Source: Desulfobulbaceae bacterium
GTDB lineage: Bacteria; Desulfobacterota; Desulfobulbia; Desulfobulbales; SURF-16
Assembly (NCBI GenBank): GCA_020444175.1
Contig: JAHLLM010000045.1
Coordinates: forward strand, 1 to 44,436
DNA: 44,436 nt
Reading direction: 5' to 3'
A program made the translations under genes and the position numbers. Shown here piece after piece: positions 33,370 through 40,696 of the stretch. The notes under the pieces were generated by a model. The model searched no databases. It saw only the letters and a program-made list of their open reading frames with translations, and had not been told where the DNA came from. Each line of letters begins with the position of its first letter. Within the stretch, counting starts at the first letter, position 1.

Positions 33370-33472
33370 TGACGGTTTCGTAAAAACCCCCTCAACCGCC
33401 GCCGACAAGTATGTAACTTGTTGATATTGCGTTGGCGGATGGTCAGCTTGAGAGCTTTTTGCGAGACCATCA
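33370..33472 (+). mobile_element. 103-bp MITE-like repeat A, copy 3
   Basis: Identical over 103 bp to copy 1 at 5113-5215. ACTTTTGAC lies at both edges (33365-33373 and 33472-33480, overlapping the ends), unlike the flanks of the other copies, as expected of target duplications. It lies in the 5' region of the oxidoreductase gene. Confidence 0.77.
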
Positions 33473-33539
33473 CTTTTGACTGTATTGGTAAATAAACTTT
33501 TATTAGCGGCATCACTGCTGCCATATCAATCTTGATCCT

Positions 33540-33994
33540 GTCGGCATGGGGATGCCGACCTACGGTTTTTCCCTGCCCTTGATTAACTTGATAGCAACAT
33601 GCAATATGCATCGTGTAGGGCGGCAAACCCTTGCCGCCTTTTCAATCTTGGGCACGTCGGCATAGGGATGCCGACCTACAATTTTTCCCTGCCCTTGATT
33701 AACTTGATAGCAACATGCGATATGCATCGTGTAGGGCGGCAAACCCTTGCTGCCTTTTCAATCTTGGGCACGTCGGCATGGGGATGCCGACCTACAATTT
33801 TTCCCTGCCCTTGATTAACTTTATGGCAACATGCAATATGCATCGTGTAGGGCGGCAAACCCTTGCCGCCTTTTCAATCTTGATCCTGTCGGCATGGGGA
33901 TGCCGACCTACGGTTTTTTTCCCTGCCCTCTATTAACTTGATAGCAACATGCGATATGTATCGTGTAGGGCGGCAAACCCTTGCCGCCGTTTCC
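33540..33994 (+). repeat. Four tandem 116-bp units, each with two REP palindromes
   Basis: Units begin at 33540, 33656, 33772 and 33888 (period exactly 116). Each holds one hairpin with arms GTCGGCAT/ATGCCGAC and one with arms GGCGGCAA/TTGCCGCC, joined by a conserved spacer (CCCTGCCCTTGATTAACTT then CAACATGC). The array ends next to the stop codon of the RAYT gene, and a fifth, single unit lies on that gene's other side. This is the typical setting of REP/BIME arrays with their transposase. Confidence 0.9.
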
Positions 33995-33999
33995 TTTGC

Positions 34000-34548
34000 C
34001 TATTCATAATCCAGTTTTTTGATAATTTCCGGTTCTACGGTTCCCCAATCACGGGTATACACCCCGCGTTTCGTCCACTCACTAAAAGATGAATGAGGAT
34101 AATCAGCAACACACTTCACAATCTCATGTTTCACAGGATTAAAATGTATATAATCAAGATGCCTTGCAAAATCGCATTCATCTCGAATTACATGATCAAA
34201 GAATCGTTTCTGCCAGAGAGGAAACGTGGGCATAAAATAATTTTTGTCGGCAAAGGTTTGCCGACCTACGCCGACATGTTCCTTCATTCTCCATGTAACC
34301 TCCCGCTTGACCGCACTTACCACTTTGGAAAAATTGTTATTCTCCAAACATTCAAACATCCAATGAATATGGTCCGGCATTATTACATGACCATAATGTA
34401 GATATGCATGCTTCTTTTTTATGTGCCGCATTGCTTCAAGAAGGAGGTTTACTCTCGCGTCATCTACAAAAAGTTTTTGTCTTTTGTTGGTGACTATAGT
34501 TACAAAAACAGGATGATGAGCCAGATAGAACCGTCTATAATTCGGCAT
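34000..34548 (-). CDS. REP-associated tyrosine transposase (RAYT), Y1/HUH family, 182 aa
   Basis: Single-strand nuclease/transposase related to IS200/IS605 TnpA, thought to mobilise REP palindromes. The HUH motif is in VIMPDHIHWMFE, and the catalytic Tyr is in HLDYIHFNPVKHEIV, followed by PHSSF near the end. AVKREVTWRMKEH and PLWQKRFFDHVIRDE are family landmarks. Between these two, the residues VGRQTFADKNYFMPTF are extra and are encoded by a REP palindrome inserted in frame. All catalytic residues look intact. It is flanked by REP units on both sides (33540-33994 and 34576-34723) whose text resembles the internal palindrome. It sits between the oxidoreductase and TVP38 genes. Confidence 0.92.
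   Translation of the reverse strand: MPNYRRFYLAHHPVFVTIVTNKRQKLFVDDARVNLLLEAMRHIKKKHAYLHYGHVIMPDHIHWMFECLENNNFSKVVSAVKREVTWRMKEHVGVGRQTFADKNYFMPTFPLWQKRFFDHVIRDECDFARHLDYIHFNPVKHEIVKCVADYPHSSFSEWTKRGVYTRDWGTVEPEIIKKLDYE
34246..34265. repeat. REP palindrome inside the RAYT coding sequence
   Basis: A perfect 8-bp-stem hairpin, arms GTCGGCAA and TTGCCGAC around AGGT, followed by CTACG. The same 20 bases recur at 35597-35616 outside any gene. It is translated as GRQTFAD within the transposase and keeps the frame. Confidence 0.88.
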
Positions 34549-34575
34549 AAAATGCCTTTCCGGTTGTTTTTATGA

Positions 34576-34723
34576 TTGTGTAGGGTGGTAATATATCTTT
34601 GCCGCCATATCAACCTTGGTCACGTCGGCATAGGGATGCCGACCTACGGTTCTTCCCTGCCCTTGATTAACTTTATGACAACATGCAATATGCATCGTGT
34701 AGGGCGGCAAACCCTTGCCGCCG
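34576..34723 (+). repeat. REP unit upstream of the RAYT start
   Basis: One 116-bp-type unit: hairpin GTCGGCAT/ATGCCGAC at 34624-34643 and hairpin GGCGGCAA/TTGCCGCC at 34703-34722, with the same spacer as the main array. A degenerate palindrome (TAGGGTGGTAA...TTTGCCGCC) precedes it. Confidence 0.85.
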
Positions 34724-34734
34724 TTTCCTTTGTC

Positions 34735-35424
34735 TTACCCTTTTTTCATTTTCACCCGGGCCATTATCTTCTTGACGGTAATCGGGAAAATTCCGAGTAT
34801 GGCAAAGGAAATCAGCAGGCTCGGTGACAATATCCCTGAAAGTGAGTCAATTTTTGCAAGCTCCTTTCCTGCGTTCACATAAACGATGGTGCCGGGCAGC
34901 ATACCGAGCTGGGAGACCCAGTAATATTGCAGCAGAGGAAGCTTTGTCACACCCATGGCAAGGTTAATGAGAAAAAAAGGAAATGCAGGAACCAGACGCA
35001 TGGTAAAAAGGTAGAAGCCGCCCTCATTCTCGATGCCCCTGTTGATCGTCTCAAGTTTTTCCCCAAACTTGTTCTGCACCCAGTCTCGCAACAGAAAACG
35101 CGAAACAAAACATGCCAGTGTTGCACCGATTGTGCTGGCAAAGGAAACGATTATTGTCCCCGGAATGAGCCCGAAAAGCCCTCCTCCGGCCAGGGTCATA
35201 ATGGCCGCCCCAGGCAGGGAAAGGGCTGTTACAAGAATATAAATAGCCATATAGGAGGAAATAACGAGCATCGGCTTTGCGCTGTAAAGATCCGCAAAAC
35301 GATATTGGGATTGCTTGAGGTAATCCAGCGTAAGATAGTCGCCAAAACCAAACAATTTAAAGGCTGCAACAAGGACAATTATTGCAAGAACAATTGCAAG
35401 TTTCTTGGTTACATTTTTATTCAT
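34735..35424 (-). CDS. TVP38/TMEM64 (DedA-like) membrane protein, 229 aa
   Basis: Integral inner-membrane protein of the SNARE-associated/VTT fold. One N-terminal helix (KKLAIVLAIIVLVAAFKLFGF) is followed by the core with ALSLPGAAIMTLAGGGLFGLIPGTIIV and ASTIGATLACFVSRFLLRDWV, then FTMRLVPAFPFFLINLAMGVTKLPLLQYYWVSQLGMLPGTIVYVNAG (quoted in pieces: RLVPAFPFFLINLAMG, GMLPGTIVYVNAG). It ends KKIMARVKMKKG. Related proteins are lipid or undecaprenyl-phosphate scramblases, but the role of this subgroup is not settled. ATG 35424 is preferred to 35451 because the protein then begins with a basic MNKNVTKK. It is on the same strand as the MerA-like oxidoreductase, a common partner, with the RAYT gene and REPs now between them. 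Confidence 0.88.
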   Translation of the reverse strand: MNKNVTKKLAIVLAIIVLVAAFKLFGFGDYLTLDYLKQSQYRFADLYSAKPMLVISSYMAIYILVTALSLPGAAIMTLAGGGLFGLIPGTIIVSFASTIGATLACFVSRFLLRDWVQNKFGEKLETINRGIENEGGFYLFTMRLVPAFPFFLINLAMGVTKLPLLQYYWVSQLGMLPGTIVYVNAGKELAKIDSLSGILSPSLLISFAILGIFPITVKKIMARVKMKKG

Positions 35425-35492
35425 CAGTGTGAAACACCGGGCAAAGTACATTACATAGGAAATGGAAGGATTGTCGTCGTTACCATCATTGT

Positions 35493-35625
35493 TCCGGCGG
35501 CATGGGGATGCATACCTACGATTATTTCATATTTTGTCGTAAGCAACATGCTCGTGTAGGGCGGGAATCCCTTCCCACCATTTCCATCCTGGTCATGTCG
35601 GCAAAGGTTTGCCGACCTACGGCTT
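35493..35625 (+). repeat. Further REP palindromes between TVP38 and glucokinase genes
   Basis: Three partly decayed or variant units: GGCGGCATGGGGATGCATACC near 35497 (given as arms GGCAT/ATGC), GGCGGGAATCCCTTCCCACC near 35559, and the perfect GTCGGCAA...TTGCCGAC at 35597-35616, which matches the copy inside the RAYT gene. They mark the right edge of the REP region. Confidence 0.8.
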
Positions 35626-35638
35626 TCCGCCCTTTCAC

Positions 35639-36640
35639 TCAGTCTTCAGTCCTCAATTTTGATTCTATGTAAACCGCAGCTCCGGTCAATGCCGCCTTGG
35701 GATTCATGATCACGGCAACAGGGATATTCCGGACAAGTCCGCTCATTTTTCCCCTTGCTTCAAAACGGCTGACAAATGCTTCCTCCTGGAGAAAAGCCAG
35801 AATGCGGGGAGCAATTCCTCCCCCCAGATAAATGCCGCCTCTTGCAAGAACCGTCACGGCAAGATTTGAGCAGGCTTCTGCTAATATTTTTACAAACAAA
35901 CGAACTGTTTCCTGGCAAAGAGCACACTCTTTCTCTGAATCAAGAGCTCCTTGAACAATAACAGGAGAAGGATCACTCCTTCGAGACAAAGCATCCGCCA
36001 GCCAGACTTGTTCGGAGAAATGCTTTTCGGTTACCAAAAATCGATAAATATTCGGCAATCCCATGCCCGAGCAGAGAGATTCAAAGCTGACATGCTGGTC
36101 TGTGAAGAGAAACCCGAGGAGTTCCAGTTCAATCTGATTTCTTGGAGAAAAACCAGCATGTCCTCCCTCTGAGGCACAGGGCTGGTATCCTTCTCCAGTC
36201 CAGACGGAATAGGAAACACCAAGGCCAGTTCCTGGAGCAACTATGCCAAGTGTTCCCTGCTGGACAGCCCTGCCCTGCTTAAGCACAACGAGATCTGAAG
36301 CAGTGAGAGAAGGAATTGCACTTGCAATGGCGACAAGGTCATTTATGATAATAACCTTTTTAATCATAAACTCAGTTTCTATCTCAAGGCCGTCGATCTC
36401 CCAGGCTAAATTTGTGAGTTGCACCTTGTTGGCCAGGACAGGTCCCGCCACACCAAAACAGGCATATTGAATCGTAATTCTCTTATCATCAAGAAACTGA
36501 TGGAGCAGCTCAGAAAAGGAAGCGTATTGTCTGCTTGGCAGAGTAGCTTCATACAGGGGACGAGCGTATCCTGATTTCGTATCAAAAACAGCAAGATCCG
36601 TTTTGGTACCACCCACGTCTGCGGCTAAATAATAGGACAT
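35639..36640 (-). CDS. glk: Glucokinase, 333 aa
   Basis: ATP-dependent glucokinase of the proteobacterial Glk family, which phosphorylates glucose to glucose-6-phosphate. The phosphate-binding motif is AADVGGTKTDLAVFD (residues 6-20). FGVAGPVLANKVQLTNLAWEIDG, ndlVAIASAI (IINDLVAIASAIPSL), IVAPGTGLGVSYSVW and ASEGGHAGFSPRNQIE are family landmarks. TVLARGGIYLGGGIAPRIL is the C-terminal nucleotide-site motif. Length is normal (about 320-335). Glucose released by the GH15 enzyme at 40.7 kb could be its substrate, and glucose-6-phosphate feeds both glucose-6-phosphate dehydrogenase at 43 kb and, via glucose-1-phosphate, RfbA next door. It is divergent from rfbA. Confidence 0.93.
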   Translation of the reverse strand: MSYYLAADVGGTKTDLAVFDTKSGYARPLYEATLPSRQYASFSELLHQFLDDKRITIQYACFGVAGPVLANKVQLTNLAWEIDGLEIETEFMIKKVIIINDLVAIASAIPSLTASDLVVLKQGRAVQQGTLGIVAPGTGLGVSYSVWTGEGYQPCASEGGHAGFSPRNQIELELLGFLFTDQHVSFESLCSGMGLPNIYRFLVTEKHFSEQVWLADALSRRSDPSPVIVQGALDSEKECALCQETVRLFVKILAEACSNLAVTVLARGGIYLGGGIAPRILAFLQEEAFVSRFEARGKMSGLVRNIPVAVIMNPKAALTGAAVYIESKLRTED

Positions 36641-36790
36641 TTTGAGTTCTGGTTCCGAATGTTAATTTTATGTTATAATCTCAGGGGAACTTGCTTTAAA
36701 TCTTTTGATTTTTTAAGATAGCGATTCTGTAATGTAAGGCATGCTGTTATTTAACAATTGTTTGAGGTGAATGTCCATCATCTTTCCCCT

Positions 36791-36796
36791 TATAAT
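36791..36796 (+). promoter_or_regulatory. Candidate -10 box of the rfb operon
   Basis: A perfect TATAAT lies 35 bases upstream of the rfbA start, with AAGAGG (36818-36823) as the ribosome-binding site in between. No good -35 sequence is seen at 16-18 bases upstream, so this remains a weak call. Confidence 0.35.
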
Positions 36797-36831
36797 AAAA
36801 TGGGAATTCGCTTTCCAAAGAGGTTCACGCA

Positions 36832-37707
36832 ATGAAAGGAATTATTCTGGCAGGTGGTTCGGGAACACGCCTGTTTCCCCTGACCATGTCGGTAAGCAAG
36901 CAGCTCATGCCTGTCTACGACAAGCCGATGATATATTATCCACTTTCCATGTTGATGCTGTCGGGCATTCGTGAAATACTCATCATCACGACTCCTGAAG
37001 ATCAGGGACAGTTCATGCAGCTTCTGGGCGACGGCAGCCAGTGGGGCATTTCCCTGCAATATGAGGTTCAGCCCCGACCGGAGGGCCTGGCCCAGGCCTT
37101 TGTTATCGGCGAAGAATTTATCGGCTCAAGCTCAGTCTGTCTCATTCTCGGGGATAATATTTTTTACGGCCATGGACTTGCTGAAAAGCTGCAGCGCTGT
37201 GCCGCCCTTGAAAAGGGGGGCATTGTTTTCGGGTACTATGTTCGCGATCCTGAGCGTTACGGCGTGGTCTGTTTTGATGATGACGGCAGCGTTACCAGCA
37301 TTGAAGAAAAGCCTAAAAAGCCCCTCTCAAACTATGCTGTCACTGGTCTCTATTTTTATGACAACGAGGTTGTCTCCATTGCCAAACAGATCACTCCTTC
37401 CAAAAGGGGTGAACTGGAAATCACTGACGTCAACAATGCCTACCTGAAACGGGGCGATCTGCATGTTGAGGTCCTGGGACGCGGTACGGCATGGCTTGAT
37501 ACCGGCACCCACGATTCCCTGTTCGACGCGGCAAACTTTATCAAAATTGTCGAGGAACGCCAGGGACTCAAAGTGGCTTGTCTTGAAGAAATCGCCTTTC
37601 GCATGAACTACATCACGGTCAAACAACTTGAGAAACTTGCCCGACCTCTGAAAAAGAACGGCTACGGGGAGTACCTCATGCATATTATCGAGAAACATAA
37701 AAAATGA
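36832..37707 (+). CDS. rfbA: Glucose-1-phosphate thymidylyltransferase, 291 aa
   Basis: First enzyme of dTDP-L-rhamnose synthesis: glucose-1-phosphate plus dTTP gives dTDP-glucose. The signature [20 protein letters not shown] is at the N-terminus, followed by [31 protein letters not shown] holds the metal-binding Asp, and [21 protein letters not shown] and [14 protein letters not shown] are standard. Length matches RmlA (about 290). The ribosome-binding site is AAGAGG. The stop overlaps the rfbC start (ATGA). It begins an operon in the order A-C-D-(inserted gene)-B. Confidence 0.97.
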   Translation: MKGIILAGGSGTRLFPLTMSVSKQLMPVYDKPMIYYPLSMLMLSGIREILIITTPEDQGQFMQLLGDGSQWGISLQYEVQPRPEGLAQAFVIGEEFIGSSSVCLILGDNIFYGHGLAEKLQRCAALEKGGIVFGYYVRDPERYGVVCFDDDGSVTSIEEKPKKPLSNYAVTGLYFYDNEVVSIAKQITPSKRGELEITDVNNAYLKRGDLHVEVLGRGTAWLDTGTHDSLFDAANFIKIVEERQGLKVACLEEIAFRMNYITVKQLEKLARPLKKNGYGEYLMHIIEKHKK

Positions 37708-38252
37708 AATTCATCCCGACCCGCATACCTGACGTTGTGCTTGTCCAACCAGATGTTTTCGGCGACACCCGCGGTTTCTTCATGGAAACCTGGGAAGCGA
37801 AAAAATTCAAGGCCGGCGGCATTGACCAGAATTTTGTCCAGGATAATCACAGCAGATCCGCGCAAGGTATTCTCAGGGGTCTGCATTACCAGATAGAACA
37901 ACCCCAGGGAAAACTTGCCCGCGTCGTTGTCGGCGAGGTCTTTGATGTGGCTGTTGACCTGCGAAAAAACTCGAAAACATTCGGCCAGTGGGTTGGTGTG
38001 CATCTTTCTGCAGAAAACAAAAATATGCTCTGGGTTCCTGCCGGATTTGCCCATGGTTTCTATGTGCTCAGTGAATGGGCTGAATTTCTCTACAAGTGCA
38101 CGGAATTCTATGCACCTCAGCATGAGCGGTGCATACGCTGGGATGATAAGGAACTGGCCATTGACTGGCCGCTTGTCCAAGGAAAATCTCCTATTCTTTC
38201 ACCCAAGGATGAAACCGGTTCCGCCTTTAAAGATGCCGAGGTCTATCCATGA
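37704..38252 (+). CDS. rfbC: dTDP-4-dehydrorhamnose 3,5-epimerase, 182 aa
   Basis: Third step of dTDP-L-rhamnose synthesis, a cupin-fold double epimerase. [19 protein letters not shown] and [20 protein letters not shown] carry the substrate-binding Arg and catalytic His. [23 protein letters not shown] is the central strand set, and [29 protein letters not shown] (quoted in pieces: [24 protein letters not shown]) includes the catalytic Tyr. Length is normal (about 180-185). Both ends overlap neighbours by 4 bases, so the operon is translationally coupled. Confidence 0.97.
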   Translation: MKFIPTRIPDVVLVQPDVFGDTRGFFMETWEAKKFKAGGIDQNFVQDNHSRSAQGILRGLHYQIEQPQGKLARVVVGEVFDVAVDLRKNSKTFGQWVGVHLSAENKNMLWVPAGFAHGFYVLSEWAEFLYKCTEFYAPQHERCIRWDDKELAIDWPLVQGKSPILSPKDETGSAFKDAEVYP

Positions 38253-39121
38253 AAGTGCTTATCGCCGGAGGCAACGGGCAGCTTGGCTGGGAACTGCAGA
38301 GATCTGCGCCTTCCTGCTGGCAGGTGACGGCCCTGAAGAGGGATGTCTTTGACATATGCAATATCCAGTCGTTAGAGAAGGCGATTAAGGAGTATCAGCC
38401 GAATCTGCTTATCAATGCCGCGGCCTATACCGCAGTCGATAAGGCTGAGGAACAAAGCGAACAGGCCTTTGCCGTCAATGCCGAGGGAGCTGCAAATCTG
38501 GCCAGGATAGCCCTTGAGCACCACGTGCGTCTTTTTCATATTTCGACGGATTTCATCTTTGACGGACGCAAATCACGGCCCTATCTGCCAACAGACAAAC
38601 CATCACCCCTAGGTGTTTACGGAACAAGTAAACTTGAGGGCGAACAACAGGTTCAAAAGATCCTTGGCAACAAAAGTGTCATCATCCGCACGTCCTGGGT
38701 TTATTCTTCCCATGGCAATAATTTTGTTAAAACCATGCTTCGCCTCATGCAGGAGCGTGATCAGCTTTCCATAATTTGTGATCAGATCGGCACTCCCACC
38801 TGGGCCGGCAGTCTGACTGATGCACTCTGGGCTTTTGCCGTTGATCCTTTACTGAGCGGCATTTACCACTGGACTGATGCCGGAGTGGCAAGTTGGTATG
38901 ATTTTGGCGTGGCCATCTATGAAGAGGCACGTCGCATCGGTTTACTTGACAAAGTAGTCACCATTCTGCCAATCCGCACCGAGGACTACCCCCTCCCGGC
39001 CAAGCGCCCTCCATACAGTGTCCTTGACAAGACCAGCACCTGGCAAGCACTCAATCTCGCTTCATCCCACTGGCGTGTCAATTTGAGACAAATGCTTTTG
39101 GAAGTGAAGCGTGAGGGGTGA
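38249..39121 (+). CDS. rfbD: dTDP-4-dehydrorhamnose reductase, 290 aa
   Basis: Last step of dTDP-L-rhamnose synthesis, an NAD(P)H-dependent short-chain reductase. The Rossmann motif is VLIAGGNGQLGWELQ. NAAAYTAVDKAEEQ, FHISTDFIFDGR and the catalytic YxxxK in GVYGTSKLEGEQQV follow, then RTSWVYSSHGNNFVKTMLRL and DQIGTPTWAGSL. Length is normal. The final codons (EVKREG and the stop) are made of the heptamer array GTGAAGC-GTGAGGG that begins at 39104, so the original 3' end has been replaced. In other genomes rfbB usually adjoins these genes directly; here a four-helix-bundle gene intervenes. Confidence 0.96.
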   Translation: MKVLIAGGNGQLGWELQRSAPSCWQVTALKRDVFDICNIQSLEKAIKEYQPNLLINAAAYTAVDKAEEQSEQAFAVNAEGAANLARIALEHHVRLFHISTDFIFDGRKSRPYLPTDKPSPLGVYGTSKLEGEQQVQKILGNKSVIIRTSWVYSSHGNNFVKTMLRLMQERDQLSIICDQIGTPTWAGSLTDALWAFAVDPLLSGIYHWTDAGVASWYDFGVAIYEEARRIGLLDKVVTILPIRTEDYPLPAKRPPYSVLDKTSTWQALNLASSHWRVNLRQMLLEVKREG

Positions 39122-39131
39122 AGAGTGAGGT
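39104..39131 (+). repeat. GTGARGN heptamer array, 4 units
   Basis: GTGAAGC, GTGAGGG, GTGAAGA and GTGAGGT lie head to tail. They cover the end of rfbD, its stop codon and the ribosome-binding region (GAGG) of the four-helix-bundle gene. Confidence 0.85.
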
Positions 39132-39135
39132 GAAA

Positions 39136-39495
39136 ATGCGAAAGCATCAAAATTTGCTTGTATGGCAGAAGTCTATATCCTTGGTCAAGCTTATCTATAA
39201 GCTTACAGCTACTTTTCCTGACAACGAAAAATATGGTTTAACCGGTCAAATGCGGCGATCTGCGGTTTCAGTTCCAAGTAATATCGCAGAAGGCGCAGCA
39301 AGAAATAGCGACAAGGAATTTCTTCAGTTCCTGTATATTGCAAGAGGCTCACTCAGTGAACTTGACACCCAACTTATAATCGCTCAAGAAATTAATTACC
39401 TCAATGATTGCGTTGAGATAACTACTTTGATTAACAAAGTTTTTGGCTTGCTTGGAGGCCTTATTAATAGTCGCAAGAACAGGAAAGTATCATGA
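39136..39495 (+). CDS. Four-helix-bundle protein (S23/IVP-like), 119 aa
   Basis: Small cytoplasmic protein of the 23S-rRNA-intervening-sequence (S23, bAvd-like) four-helix-bundle family, whose function is unknown. The family pattern is complete: LLVWQKSISLVKLIYKLTATFP, EKYGLTGQMRRSAVSVPSNIAEG, EFLQFLYIARGSLSELDTQL (quoted in pieces no longer than the family motifs QMRRSAVSVPSNIAEG and ARGSLSELDTQL). ATG 39136 is preceded by GAGG at good distance; a GTG at 39118 is possible but lies in the heptamer array. It interrupts the rfb operon between rfbD and rfbB, overlaps the rfbB start by 4 bases, and is flanked by heptamer arrays in opposite orientation (39104-39131 and 39506-39540). It has no known role in rhamnose synthesis, so insertion is the likely explanation. 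Confidence 0.92.
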   Translation: MRKHQNLLVWQKSISLVKLIYKLTATFPDNEKYGLTGQMRRSAVSVPSNIAEGAARNSDKEFLQFLYIARGSLSELDTQLIIAQEINYLNDCVEITTLINKVFGLLGGLINSRKNRKVS

Positions 39496-40655
39496 CAACA
39501 GCAAACCCCTCACTCCTCACCCCTCACCCCTCACTCCTCATTACCGGAGGCGCCGGTTTTATCGGGGCTAATTTTGTTTATTACTGGTTGAAAAACCATC
39601 CCCAGGACAGGGTAGTGGTGCTTGATGCCTTGACCTATGCAGGAAACCTTGCCAGTTTGCATGGGGCTCAGGCAAATGAGCAATTTCGTTTTGTGCACGG
39701 CAGTATCACTGATCAGGATTTGGTTGAAGAAGTAATGCAGACGGAAAAAATTGACACCATTGTCCACTTTGCCGCCGAATCCCACGTCGACCGTTCCATC
39801 CACGGCCCTGATCCGTTCATAGACACCAACATCGTCGGCACCCACACCCTGCTCAAAGTGGCAAAAAAACTCTGGCTCGACTCTCCCCTCACACCTCACG
39901 CCTCACACCTCACGCACCAAAGGTTTCACCACGTGTCAACCGACGAGGTCTACGGATCACTTGAGCCCGGCGACCCGGCCTTCACGGAAACAACACCCTA
40001 TGCGCCAAGTTCTCCCTATTCTGCCAGCAAGGCTGCTTCCGATCATCTGGTGCAGGCATATCATCATACCTACGGTCTGAATACGACCATCACCAACTGT
40101 TCAAATAATTACGGACCATACCAGTTCCCGGAAAAGCTTATTCCTTTGGTTATCACCAATATTCTGGAAAGTAAGGATTTGCCTATCTATGGCGACGGAC
40201 TCAATGTTCGCGACTGGCTCTATGTTGATGATCATTGTCGCGGAATTGATCTTGCCATCCATGAAGGCACGCCGGGTGAAGTATATAACATTGGAGGCAA
40301 CAACGAGTGGACAAATATTGACATTGTCAAACTGGTCTGCAGTCTTGTTGATGAAAATTTTGCATCTGACAGCGGGCTGCAGCAGCGTTTTCCCAATGCG
40401 CCGTTTATTAGAGGGGAAAAATCTGAGTCGCTCATAACCTATGTAAAGGATCGGCCCGGACATGACCGCAGGTACGCCATAGATGCAACAAAAACGCGAA
40501 ATGAACTTGGTTACGTTCCCCAGGAAACCTTTGAAACAGGGATCAGGAAGACGATCAAGTGGTACCTGGACAATGAAGAGTGGTGGCGTCAGATCATGGA
40601 TGGGAGCTATCAGGACTGGCTGGATACACAGTATGGCGATGCGTGTGAGGCGTGA
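39492..40655 (+). CDS. rfbB: dTDP-glucose 4,6-dehydratase, 387 aa, with heptamer insertions
   Basis: Second step of dTDP-L-rhamnose synthesis: dTDP-glucose to dTDP-4-keto-6-deoxyglucose. The NAD-binding motif LLITGGAGFIGANFVYYW starts at about residue 15. VVLDALTYAGNLASL, HFAAESHVDRSIHGP, FHHVSTDEVYGSL and the catalytic YxxxK in YSASKAASDHL are intact, as is NCSNNYGPYQFPEKLIPL. Three oddities come from heptamer arrays. The N-terminal extension NPSLLTPHPSLL is encoded by five CYCCTCA units. SPLTPHASHLTH, inserted just before the RFHH motif, is encoded by four more. The last codons and stop fall in a fifth array. The insert before the STDEVYG strand is in a variable loop of the family, so the enzyme may still work. 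Confidence 0.96.
   Translation: MTTANPSLLTPHPSLLITGGAGFIGANFVYYWLKNHPQDRVVVLDALTYAGNLASLHGAQANEQFRFVHGSITDQDLVEEVMQTEKIDTIVHFAAESHVDRSIHGPDPFIDTNIVGTHTLLKVAKKLWLDSPLTPHASHLTHQRFHHVSTDEVYGSLEPGDPAFTETTPYAPSSPYSASKAASDHLVQAYHHTYGLNTTITNCSNNYGPYQFPEKLIPLVITNILESKDLPIYGDGLNVRDWLYVDDHCRGIDLAIHEGTPGEVYNIGGNNEWTNIDIVKLVCSLVDENFASDSGLQQRFPNAPFIRGEKSESLITYVKDRPGHDRRYAIDATKTRNELGYVPQETFETGIRKTIKWYLDNEEWWRQIMDGSYQDWLDTQYGDACEA
39506..39540 (-). repeat. Heptamer array, 5 units, in the rfbB N-terminus
   Basis: Five 7-base units (CCCCTCA, CTCCTCA, CCCCTCA, CCCCTCA, CTCCTCA on the plus strand) are the inverse of the GTGAGGN type. They are translated in frame as the extra N-terminal residues of RfbB. Confidence 0.88.
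39885..39912 (-). repeat. Heptamer array, 4 units, inside rfbB
   Basis: CCCCTCA, CACCTCA, CGCCTCA and CACCTCA lie head to tail in the middle of the rfbB gene, in inverse orientation to the arrays at 39104 and 40645. They encode an insert of about 10 residues that is not part of the usual family sequence, and the frame is kept. Confidence 0.85.
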
Positions 40656-40679
40656 GGGGTGAGGAGTGAAGAGTGAAGA
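40645..40679 (+). repeat. GTGARGN heptamer array, 5 units, at the rfbB stop
   Basis: GTGAGGC, GTGAGGG, GTGAGGA, GTGAAGA and GTGAAGA lie head to tail across the last codons and stop of rfbB and fill most of the 41-base gap to the convergent GH15 gene. Confidence 0.88.
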
Positions 40680-40696
40680 GAAGTGATGAGTACAGA

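Noticed and set aside
33339-33936. Series of similar 60-95-aa ORFs (MPPYTMHIACC..., MQYASCRAANPC...) at 33.3-33.9 kb
   Set aside because: They repeat with the 116-bp REP array and are its translation on both strands.
33540-33994. CRISPR array
   Set aside because: The period is 116 and the whole unit, including the spacer, is conserved. There are no unique spacers and no cas genes. It is a REP array.
39118-39135. GTG start for the four-helix-bundle protein at 39118
   Set aside because: The added residues are encoded by the heptamer array, and ATG 39136 has a better ribosome-binding site.
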